Source: RGIG426 sp045640165 (lineage in GTDB: Bacteria; Bacillota; Clostridia; Oscillospirales; Acutalibacteraceae). From it: DNA of 29,976 nt. Below, one piece after another: positions 24,686 to 29,976 of this stretch. The notes below the pieces were generated by a model. It was given only the letters and a program-made list of their open reading frames with translations. It was not told the DNA's origin and searched no databases. The position numbers were made by a program, and so were the translations under genes. The DNA lies in NCBI GenBank assembly GCA_045640165.1, contig JAZUEK010000060.1, positions 1 to 29,976 on the forward strand. The letters run 5' to 3'. How positions within the stretch are numbered: the stretch's first letter is position 1; every line of letters starts with the position of its first letter.

Positions 24686-25828
24686 ATGGCAAACGAAGCA
24701 AACATTTTTGACGAGAAAAACGGCGTAGCGCCTCTGCGTATCATCGCGCTGCGCGGCGCACAGGAACTGGGCGACGAAATCAACGGATATCTCACCCGTT
24801 GGACGAAAGAGGCCGGCAGCGAAGTGGACACTTTCCTTCTGGATTCGGATTGTCCGCGTTTCTCCTCCGGTGACTCCAAAGCGACGCTCAAAGAAAGCGT
24901 GCGCGGTGCGGACGTGTTCATCCTCGTCGACGTGGGCAACTACAACTGCACTTACAAAATGTTCGGCAAAGAGAATATGATGTCGCCGGACGACCATTTC
25001 CAAGATCTCAAACGCGTCATCCAAGCGGTCGGCGGTAAAGCCCACCGCATCAACGTGGTGATGCCGATTCTCTACGGCGGCCGTCAACACCGCCGCAACT
25101 ATCGCGAGTCGCTCGACTGCGCCGCGATGCTCCAAGAGTTGCAGGCGATGGGCGTCGCGAACATCGTGACGTTCGACGCTCACGATGCGCGCGTGCAAAA
25201 CGCCGTGCCGCTGATGGGCTTCGATAACCTGATGCCGTCCTACCAGGCGCTCAAAAAACTGTTCCGCAGCGTTCCGGACATCAAACCCGACCGCGATCAC
25301 CTCGCCGTCATCAGCCCGGACGTCGGCGCTATGCACCGCAATATGTACTACGCCTCCATTCTCGGCGTAGACCTCGGTATGTTCTACAAACGCCGCGACT
25401 TCTCCACCATCGTCAACGGTCGCAACCCGATTGTCGCCCACGAATATCTCGGCAACTCGGTCGAGGGTAAAGACGTGTTCGTCGCGGACGACATCATCTC
25501 CTCCGGCGACTCGATGCTGGACATCGCCTACGAGCTGAAAAAACGCAACGCCAACCGCGTGTTTGCGTATGCGACCTACGCGCTGTTTGCGAACGGCCTT
25601 GAGGCGTTCGACAAAGCGTATGAAGACGGCATCATCTCCGGTATCCTCGGCACCAACCTCACCTATCGCACGCCGGAATTGCTCTCCCGTCCGTGGTTCT
25701 ACGAAGTGGATATGGGCAAATACGTGTCCTACTTCATCGCGGCGCTCAACCAAGACTTCTCGGTGGAAAAAATCCTCGATCCGCACCAAAAAATCGTGGA
25801 TTTGCTCGAGAAATTCCGCAACAACTAA
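24686..25828 (+). CDS. prs: Ribose-phosphate pyrophosphokinase (PRPP synthetase), long form (380 aa)
   Basis: Makes PRPP from ribose 5-phosphate and ATP, feeding nucleotide, His and Trp synthesis. The PRPP-binding loop reads VFVADDIISSGDSMLD (from about residue 269). The catalytic flexible loop with Lys-Arg-Arg is in LGMFYKRRDFST. The HDARVQNAVP and AVISPDVGAMHR segments match the ATP and ribose-phosphate sites. The usual YxRQDRK segment is altered here to LYGGRQHRRNY. The protein is about 60 residues longer than the classic ~315-residue enzyme, with an N-terminal ~20 residues and internal insertions. The start is ATG 24686; GGAAAGG lies ~13 nt upstream, so the ribosome site is weak. Confidence 0.9.
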   Translation: MANEANIFDEKNGVAPLRIIALRGAQELGDEINGYLTRWTKEAGSEVDTFLLDSDCPRFSSGDSKATLKESVRGADVFILVDVGNYNCTYKMFGKENMMSPDDHFQDLKRVIQAVGGKAHRINVVMPILYGGRQHRRNYRESLDCAAMLQELQAMGVANIVTFDAHDARVQNAVPLMGFDNLMPSYQALKKLFRSVPDIKPDRDHLAVISPDVGAMHRNMYYASILGVDLGMFYKRRDFSTIVNGRNPIVAHEYLGNSVEGKDVFVADDIISSGDSMLDIAYELKKRNANRVFAYATYALFANGLEAFDKAYEDGIISGILGTNLTYRTPELLSRPWFYEVDMGKYVSYFIAALNQDFSVEKILDPHQKIVDLLEKFRNN

Positions 25829-25841
25829 ACCGACTTTCCGA

Positions 25842-25870
25842 AAACCGCCTCGACGAGGCGGGTTTCTTTT
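25842..25870 (+). terminator. Terminator of prs
   Basis: CCGCCTC (25845-25851) and GAGGCGG (25855-25861) around GAC, followed by GTTTCTTTT, 14 nt after the stop codon. Confidence 0.8.
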
Positions 25871-25882
25871 GCCAAAAAACAC

Positions 25883-25911
25883 TTGCCAAAATCGGGCGAG
25901 TGCTTTATAAT
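25883..25911 (+). promoter_or_regulatory. Promoter of the leucine-rich lipoprotein gene
   Basis: TTGCCA (25883-25888), 17-bp spacer, TATAAT (25906-25911), about 40 bp before the start codon. Confidence 0.85.
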
Positions 25912-25950
25912 AATAGTTAGTCTCAAACCTTTTAGGAAACGAGGTTGCTT

Positions 25951-26907
25951 ATGATGAAAAAAGTTTTTGCGGCGGCAGTCGCCATCCTTTCGGTGTGCGT
26001 TCTGCTTTGCGGCTGTAACAAAAACGGCGAGGTGCGCCTGCCGGACGTGAGTTACGATAACGCGCCCGTCTCCGCCTACGTCTATGAAATCAACGGCGAA
26101 GAAGCGGTTGTCACCGGCTTCACCGCGGACAACACCATCGCCAACGTCCCCTCGGAACTGGAGGGCAAACCCGTCACCACCATCAAATCCGGTGCGTTTA
26201 AGGGCAACGGCGTATTGGACACCGTCAACCTGCCGTCCACCGTCACCACCATCGAGGATTCCGCGTTCGCCGGTTGCACCAAACTGCGCTCGGTGTCGCT
26301 TCCCACCTCGCTCCTTTCGATTGGAGACGACGTGTTCTACGGTTGCGCTATGTTGACCGTCGTCAACTTCCCCTATGACCTCAACCATATCGGCAACCGC
26401 GCGTTCTCCGGCTGTACCAAACTCGAGGTCATCGCGTTCCCCGAAAACGCGGTGTATATCGGCGCGGATGCGTTCGCCGGTACGCCGTGGTTCTTAAAAC
26501 AATCCCGTGAATTCGTCATCCAGAACGCCTCGCTCCTTGCCTATAACGGTTCGCGCGAAATCGTCACCGTTCCCAACAACGTGCAGGTCATCTCGGCGGC
26601 ATTCTCCGGCAACGAAACGGTGAAAAAAGTCATTCTTCCGGATACCGTCACCCACTTGACCGCCGACGCGTTCTCCGGCTGCAACGCGCTCACGTCCGTC
26701 TCGCTCGGCTCTCACCTCTCGGTGGTGGAAGACGCCGCGTTCGCCGGCTGTACAGCGCTGACCGAAATCACTTTCCCGAAAACCATTAAAGCCATCGGCA
26801 ACAACGCCTTTGCAGGATGCGAAAATCTGAAAACCGTCACCGGCAAAGCCGGCTCTGCCGCCGAAGCGTTTGCCAAAGCGAAAGAATTGACCTTTATCCC
26901 TGCGTAA
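25951..26907 (+). CDS. BspA-type leucine-rich-repeat lipoprotein (318 aa)
   Basis: Surface lipoprotein. The signal (MMKKVFAAAVAILSVCVLLC) ends in LLCGC, so the Cys after Gly is lipidated. Residues ~60-310 hold seven or so LRR_5/BspA repeats of the form IxxxAFxGCxxLxxVxLPxxVxxI (TKLRSVSLPTSL, TKLEVIAFPENA). An internal spacer (TPWFLKQSREFVIQNASLLA) is seen in many BspA-like proteins. Such proteins often bind host or environmental polymers or take part in adhesion; a specific ligand cannot be inferred. Start at ATG 25951 or the next codon 25954, after GAGG. It is flanked by a promoter and a terminator, so it is a single transcription unit. Confidence 0.88.
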   Translation: MMKKVFAAAVAILSVCVLLCGCNKNGEVRLPDVSYDNAPVSAYVYEINGEEAVVTGFTADNTIANVPSELEGKPVTTIKSGAFKGNGVLDTVNLPSTVTTIEDSAFAGCTKLRSVSLPTSLLSIGDDVFYGCAMLTVVNFPYDLNHIGNRAFSGCTKLEVIAFPENAVYIGADAFAGTPWFLKQSREFVIQNASLLAYNGSREIVTVPNNVQVISAAFSGNETVKKVILPDTVTHLTADAFSGCNALTSVSLGSHLSVVEDAAFAGCTALTEITFPKTIKAIGNNAFAGCENLKTVTGKAGSAAEAFAKAKELTFIPA

Positions 26908-26922
26908 TCCATACAAAACATC

Positions 26923-26959
26923 AACCGGAGTCAGACGTTCGTCTGGCTCCGGTTTTTTG
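26923..26959 (+). terminator. Terminator of the leucine-rich lipoprotein gene
   Basis: AACCGGAGTCAGAC (26923-26936) pairs with GTCTGGCTCCGGTT (26941-26954) with one G-T pair, GTTC loop, followed by TTTT. Confidence 0.9.
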
Positions 26960-26987
26960 TATACTCGCGGCCGTTTTGCGCACACTA
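26959..26987 (+). promoter_or_regulatory. Possible sigma-G-type promoter of spoVAE
   Basis: GTATA (26959-26963), 17 bp, then CACACTA (26981-26987). The published sigma-G pattern is roughly GHATR, ~18 bp, CATnHTA, so the fit is partial. It is supported mainly by the known forespore expression of spoVA genes and by the lack of a good sigma-A promoter here. Confidence 0.35.
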
Positions 26988-27008
26988 TTCGCAAAAGGAG
27001 GGCTTTTT

Positions 27009-27377
27009 GTGGATGGTTTTTCTCTGTTAAAAGCGTTTTTGGTGGGTGGCGGCATCTGTATTATCGGCCAACTGCTCATCGACTTGACCGGCATGACACC
27101 GGCGCGCATTTTGGTGACCTTCGTCACCGCCGGCGTCGCACTCACCGCCGTCGGGCTGTACGCTCCTCTGGTGGATTTCGCCGGTGCCGGCGCCACGGTG
27201 CCGCTTTTGGGCTTTGGCTACGTCCTCGCAACCGGCGTCAAAGAAGCGGTGGCACAAGACGGTCTGCTCGGCGCCGTAACCGGTGGCCTTTCCGCCACTG
27301 CCGGCGGCATTAGCGTCGCCATTGTACTCGGATTTTTGTGCGCGCTTCTCTCGCGCCCGAAAAGCAAAGCGGAATAA
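27009..27377 (+). CDS. spoVAE: Stage V sporulation protein AE (122 aa)
   Basis: Membrane component of the SpoVA channel, which moves calcium-dipicolinic acid into the forespore and out during germination. Four hydrophobic segments lie at about residues 8-27, 32-52, 57-75 and 90-112. The family pattern is clear: FLVGGGICIIGQLLIDLTGMTPARILVTFV and the pore-like LGFGYVLATGVKEAV. The length (122) is normal for the SpoVAEb subtype. The start is GTG 27009, six nt after AAGGAGGG. Usually spoVAC, spoVAD and spoVAE are together; here the gene stands alone between the terminators of its neighbours. Confidence 0.9.
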   Translation: MDGFSLLKAFLVGGGICIIGQLLIDLTGMTPARILVTFVTAGVALTAVGLYAPLVDFAGAGATVPLLGFGYVLATGVKEAVAQDGLLGAVTGGLSATAGGISVAIVLGFLCALLSRPKSKAE

Positions 27378-27380
27378 CAA

Positions 27381-27417
27381 AAAAAGACCGATGGAACACA
27401 TCCATCGGTCTTTTTCG
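27381..27417. terminator. Bidirectional terminator between spoVAE and the phosphatase gene
   Basis: AAAGACCGATGG (27383-27394) pairs with CCATCGGTCTTT (27402-27413) with a 7-nt loop and T-runs on both strands. Confidence 0.92.
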
Positions 27418-27425
27418 ATTAAAAC

Positions 27426-29033
27426 TTATTCTTTGATAATGCCCCAAAGGCCATCGGCATAGGTTTGGACGTTGCCGTTATTGTAGTAGCAGGTTCTCAT
27501 CGTCAGCATATTGCCTTTGATGGAGATATTCGCCCAAGAGGACTGGCGGCCGTTGCCGGAAATCGCCAAGTTTTCGGGTTTCACGGTCGTGGCGTTCACC
27601 TTCGTCTCAGAGTCACCTGCCGTCGCCGCCTGGATGTAGATGGCGCCGGTCGGATTCACGTAGTAATCCACACCGTCCACCGTTTTGATGGTGGAATCGG
27701 CAACCGGTTTGTTGCGGTCGTTGATGGGATACGAACGCAGGTACACGTGCTCGTCACCTTGCAACACCAAATCCACGCCGTTTTCCGCAAACAAACGGGT
27801 AATAGAGGACGAGTTGATGTTCTTATACGACACCACCGGCACGTGCATCATCACAATCTTCCACTTTTTCGTGGTGTTCTTCAAATCTTCCTGCAACCAC
27901 GCTTTTTGCTCGCTGTCCACGTTGGGGGTGCGAATAGCATCGCCATAGCAGGTGTCCAGGCAAATGAAATGGACGTCGCCGTAATCGAACGAATAATACG
28001 TGCCGTAGGATTTTTTGCTGTTCGGCTCGGGCAGTTCGAACGTCATATGTTTATAGATTTCGTATTTGCCTGCCGTGTCGTTGGACGCGTCGTGGTTGCC
28101 GGTCGCAAACATTACCGGATATTGCGCCAAATAGTCGTCGTTACCGTTAAGCATCATCTGCCACTGGTGCAGATATTGCGACGTTTGCACCACGTCGCCG
28201 CCGTGAAGGATAAAGGAGAAGTTCGGGTCAATCGAGGTCGCACCCTTAAACGCATCATTCATAAAGTGCGCGGCGGTCTGGTCACGGGTAGCCGTCACCT
28301 GTGTGTCGCTCAGCCACATAAAGGAAAAATCGCCGACCGTTTCGGGGCGCGTCGTGAAGGTGTACACGTCGCTCCAAATCTTTTTCTTGCCGTCGCCCAC
28401 GCGGTAAGCGTAGGTCGTGTCGTAATCCAATCCCTCAAGCACCGCACGATGCGTGTAATCGGGAATCGTTTTATAGCCGATTTTGGATATGATTTGGAAC
28501 TCGTTGGTCTCCGCACTGTACAGCGTCGCCATTTCGGAAAATTCCTCCGTCTCGGCATTAAACACCGTGGCGTTCGAGAAATCCGGCTCTTTGCCGTCTT
28601 CCACCTTAACAACCTGCGCCACCGGACCGAAGTTCTCGCGCGTGGTGTGCCAGGTCACCGCCATTTTCGTGGCATCCGCATTATAGAAAGACAACGTCAC
28701 CTGTTCCTGCGCCAGCGTTTTGACATAAAACGGCGAGTAATCCTCCGTTTTATACGCGGCAAATTCCACGTCCAGGCCGGCCACGTATTTGCGGATAATC
28801 AGCACGTCTTTCATATTGATGGCTTCGTCGCCGTTGCAGTCGGCGGCCTCGAAATCCAGTTCCGTGCCGATGTCCGCCACGTATTTACGGGCGGCAAGCG
28901 CGTCTTTCATATTAATCGCACCGTCAGCGGTCGCGTCGCCGCGTTCGGGACGGGCGGCCGATACGGCGAACGCCGGCACTGCCATCGTCAGCACCAACGC
29001 CACAAGCGCTGCCAAAGAAATGACTTTTTTCAT
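27426..29033 (-). CDS. Secreted purple-acid-phosphatase-like metalloesterase with N-terminal dockerin (535 aa)
   Basis: Secreted phosphoesterase. A signal peptide (residues 1-26) is followed at once by a dockerin (~32-88) with two repeats (GDATADGAINMKDAL and CNGDEAINMKDVL). A fibronectin-III-like purple acid phosphatase N-domain (~105-230) and a metallophosphatase domain (~235-470) follow. Metal-ligand motifs present are WLSDTQ (Asp243), HGGDV (Asp280), GNHD (Asn313) and MMHVP (His397). The last motif, usually GHxH, reads LQGDEHVY: Asp427 replaces the first His, while His429 remains. The ligand change could alter the metal or activity. Dockerins usually sit at the C-terminus, so the N-terminal place is unusual. 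It probably releases phosphate from organic phosphates at the cell surface. Start at ATG 29033, behind GAAGGAG. Confidence 0.88.
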   Translation of the reverse strand: MKKVISLAALVALVLTMAVPAFAVSAARPERGDATADGAINMKDALAARKYVADIGTELDFEAADCNGDEAINMKDVLIIRKYVAGLDVEFAAYKTEDYSPFYVKTLAQEQVTLSFYNADATKMAVTWHTTRENFGPVAQVVKVEDGKEPDFSNATVFNAETEEFSEMATLYSAETNEFQIISKIGYKTIPDYTHRAVLEGLDYDTTYAYRVGDGKKKIWSDVYTFTTRPETVGDFSFMWLSDTQVTATRDQTAAHFMNDAFKGATSIDPNFSFILHGGDVVQTSQYLHQWQMMLNGNDDYLAQYPVMFATGNHDASNDTAGKYEIYKHMTFELPEPNSKKSYGTYYSFDYGDVHFICLDTCYGDAIRTPNVDSEQKAWLQEDLKNTTKKWKIVMMHVPVVSYKNINSSSITRLFAENGVDLVLQGDEHVYLRSYPINDRNKPVADSTIKTVDGVDYYVNPTGAIYIQAATAGDSETKVNATTVKPENLAISGNGRQSSWANISIKGNMLTMRTCYYNNGNVQTYADGLWGIIKE

Positions 29034-29066
29034 TTTTTTACACTCCTTCTTTGAAGTTACGGAAAC

Positions 29067-29095
29067 AGTATACACTATTCCCCCAAAAAACGCAA
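29067..29095 (-). promoter_or_regulatory. Promoter of the dockerin phosphatase gene
   Basis: Minus-strand TTGCGT (29095-29090), 17-bp spacer, TATACT (29072-29067). Confidence 0.75.
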
Positions 29096-29111
29096 GAATA
29101 ACTTCATAAAA

Positions 29112-29147
29112 ACAAAAATCCCAACCCTGTCGGGTTGGGATTTTTCT
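29112..29147 (-). terminator. Terminator of the rplU-prp-rpmA operon
   Basis: AAATCCCAACCC pairs perfectly with GGGTTGGGATTT around TGTC, with a T-run on the minus strand, just after the rpmA stop codon at 29154. Confidence 0.9.
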
Positions 29148-29153
29148 TGCAGA

Positions 29154-29432
29154 TTATTCCGCCGGATACACGCTCACGCGTTTGCGGTCTTTGCCCACGC
29201 GCTCGAAGCGCACGGTGCCGCTCTCTTTGGCGTAGAGGGTATCGTCGGAGCCGATGCCCACGTTGACGCCCGGATGGATGTGGGTGCCGCGCTGGCGAAC
29301 GAGGATGTTGCCGGCGAGGACCGCCTGACCGTCGGCACGTTTGGCGCCGAGGCGTTTGGATTCGGAGTCACGACCGTTCTTGGTCGAACCCATACCTTTT
29401 TTATGAGCGAACAGTTGAATGTTAATTTTCAG
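29154..29432 (-). CDS. rpmA: 50S ribosomal protein L27 (92 aa)
   Basis: Protein of the large ribosomal subunit near the peptidyl-transferase centre. It starts MLKINIQLFAHKKGMGSTKN, with the Firmicutes extension MLKINIQLF that Prp cleaves before AHKKG. The conserved GTHIHPGVNVGIGSDDTLYA and a basic C-terminus follow. Full length for the family. AGGAGGTGT-like ACGGAGGTGT lies 8 nt before the ATG. Its natural upstream neighbours (prp, rplU) are missing on this strand because the sequence is broken at 29453 by adapter DNA; they appear inverted at 29538-29898. Confidence 0.97.
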   Translation of the reverse strand: MKINIQLFAHKKGMGSTKNGRDSESKRLGAKRADGQAVLAGNILVRQRGTHIHPGVNVGIGSDDTLYAKESGTVRFERVGKDRKRVSVYPAE

Positions 29433-29453
29433 CATTTCGTTACACCTCCGTAT
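29362..29453 (-). repeat. Left arm of a perfect 92-bp inverted duplication
   Basis: Exactly reverse-complementary to 29885-29976. It covers the rpmA ribosome site and first ~24 codons and ends precisely where adapter sequence begins (29454). It is a product of misassembly, not a genomic repeat. Confidence 0.95.
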
Positions 29454-29537
29454 AAGTCGGAGGCCAAGCGGTCTTAGGAAGACAATTAGGGGCTCCAACT
29501 CCTTGGCTCACAGAACGACATGGCTACGATCCGACTT
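29454..29537 (+). other. MGI/BGI (DNBSEQ) sequencing adapter pair with index: contamination
   Basis: 29454-29485 is the forward MGI adapter (begins AAGTCGGAGGCC, ends GGAAGACAA). 29486-29495 (TTAGGGGCTC) fits the 10-nt sample index. 29496-29537 is the reverse complement of the second adapter (begins CAACTCCTTGG, ends GATCCGACTT). Both are recalled from published adapter sequences and match over their full lengths of 32 and 42 nt. It is not organismal DNA and should be masked. Confidence 0.97.
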
Positions 29538-29572
29538 AAGCCGCGGAAGACGCTCCGGCTGCGGAGGAATAA
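29538..29572 (+). CDS. rplU: 3' end of ribosomal protein L21 gene (partial, inverted by misassembly)
   Basis: The frame ending at the stop 29570-29572 encodes AAEDAPAAEE, an acidic Ala/Glu tail as found on L21 in many Clostridia. It lies five nt before prp, the normal order rplU-prp-rpmA. The remainder of the gene is absent because adapter sequence precedes it. Identification rests on position and the tail, not on conserved L21 residues. Confidence 0.6.
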
Positions 29573-29577
29573 GAACG

Positions 29578-29898
29578 ATGCGCGCCACATTTTTCCGCAA
29601 GGAAGATCGTCTGATCGGCTTTGACCTTGACGGACATTGCGGTGGTGTCGCAGGGCGGGATATTGTGTGTGCGGCGGTTTCGTCCGCGGCATATCTGACC
29701 GCCAACACGCTAACCGAAGTGTGCGGACTTTCCGCCGATGTTTCGGAAGCGGACGGCAAGCTCGTTTTACGGCTTACCGAAACGGAGAACACTCGCGGAG
29801 ACGACGTGATGAACGGATTTTACCTTCATCTGTGCGGCTTGCGCGACCAATATCCGACACAAATTGAAATTACCGACAGCAACGATACGGAGGTGTAA
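29578..29898 (+). CDS. prp: Ribosomal-processing cysteine protease Prp (106 aa)
   Basis: Cleaves the N-terminal extension of L27, needed for ribosome assembly in Firmicutes. The active-site pattern is GHCGGVAGRDIVCAAVSSAA, with catalytic His20 and Cys31, and a downstream hydrophobic core (FYLHLCGLRDQYP). Length is typical (~105-110). GCGGAGGAA precedes the ATG. In the assembled sequence it is on the plus strand, but the adapter at 29454-29537 shows this segment is inverted relative to the rest; its true orientation is the same as the L27 gene at 29154-29432. Confidence 0.95.
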   Translation: MRATFFRKEDRLIGFDLDGHCGGVAGRDIVCAAVSSAAYLTANTLTEVCGLSADVSEADGKLVLRLTETENTRGDDVMNGFYLHLCGLRDQYPTQIEITDSNDTEV

Positions 29899-29976
29899 CG
29901 AAATGCTGAAAATTAACATTCAACTGTTCGCTCATAAAAAAGGTATGGGTTCGACCAAGAACGGTCGTGACTCCGA
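29885..29976 (+). repeat. Right arm of the 92-bp inverted duplication
   Basis: Exact reverse complement of 29362-29453, running to the window end. Homology starts at ATACGGAGG and stops there because the other arm meets adapter sequence. Confidence 0.95.
29903..29976 (+). CDS. rpmA: Second, truncated copy of the rpmA start (assembly artefact)
   Basis: Encodes MLKINIQLFAHKKGMGSTKN and a few more residues of L27 with no base change from 29362-29432, then is cut by the window edge. It follows prp by four nucleotides, the natural arrangement. It should not be counted as a second L27 gene. Confidence 0.9.
   Translation, partial: MLKINIQLFAHKKGMGSTKNGRDS

Noticed and set aside
24659..25882. A 407-residue minus-strand open frame opposite prs
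   Set aside because: Val/His/Glu-rich antisense translation with no start signals; PRPP synthetase motifs are on the plus strand.
27465..29054. A long plus-strand open frame opposite the dockerin phosphatase
   Set aside because: Arg/His/Val-rich shadow of a gene with clear signal peptide, dockerin and metal motifs on the other strand.
29454..29537. A tRNA-like or riboswitch-like folded RNA with paired ends (AAGTCGGA/TCCGACTT) in front of rpmA
   Set aside because: It is explained fully by two MGI adapters meeting around an index; no T-loop or anticodon geometry fits.

Overview
The window looks like a draft contig from a spore-forming, Gram-positive anaerobe of the Clostridia, most likely an Oscillospirales/Ruminococcaceae relative. 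The evidence is a lone spoVAE gene, a ribosomal protein L27 with the Firmicutes N-terminal extension next to the protease Prp that removes it, three proteins with type I dockerin modules of ruminococcal style, many AGGAGG ribosome-binding sites, and vegetative promoters that nearly all have a 17-bp spacer. Housekeeping and cell-surface genes dominate. No phage, CRISPR array or intact mobile element is visible; only a TnpV fragment is present at the left end.

Layout, left to right. 1-900: a leftward promoter at the edge, a TnpV remnant and a small membrane protein. 1036-5592: a 1518-residue secreted protein with three beta-helix modules, a coiled coil and a C-terminal dockerin. 5891-8740: a membrane glycosyltransferase-like protein fused to an extracellular GLUG-type domain. 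8868-11245: secF and secD, translationally coupled. 11407-13191: a secreted, membrane-anchored protein, divergent from 13388-16443, which encodes a Crp/Fnr-type regulator and a complete ABC importer (lipoprotein, permease, ATPase) of unknown substrate. 16508-17233: a small cohesin-plus-dockerin protein. 17420-17511: tRNA-Ser(GGA). 17592-21380: a three-gene leftward operon (CAT/E2-like acyltransferase, acyl-CoA ligase, GT4 glycosyltransferase). 21523-24571: a mini ferredoxin-thioredoxin-reductase-like protein coupled to a PreP-type M16 protease. 24686-25828: PRPP synthetase. 25951-26907: a BspA-type leucine-rich lipoprotein. 27009-27377: spoVAE. 27426-29033: a purple-acid-phosphatase-like enzyme with an N-terminal dockerin. 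29154-29432: rpmA.

The right end is not natural. Positions 29454-29537 are an MGI/BGI (DNBSEQ) adapter pair, 84 nt with a 10-nt index between the two halves. Beyond it, 29538-29976 carries the rplU tail, prp and the start of rpmA on the opposite strand. Its last 92 bases are an exact inverted copy of 29362-29453. The real locus is therefore rplU-prp-rpmA, all leftward, and the apparent second rpmA is an assembly artefact.

The most interesting biology is the scatter of dockerin proteins. One carries a giant beta-helix, one a phosphatase and one a cohesin-like module, and no cellulase is in sight. This points to a cohesin/dockerin surface assembly with non-cellulolytic cargo. Secondary candidates are the acyl-ligase/acyltransferase/glycosyltransferase operon, whose acyltransferase has lost its catalytic His, the regulator with a perfect palindrome at its own start site, and the glycosyltransferase-GLUG fusion. 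I found no feature that by itself proves a wholly new system.
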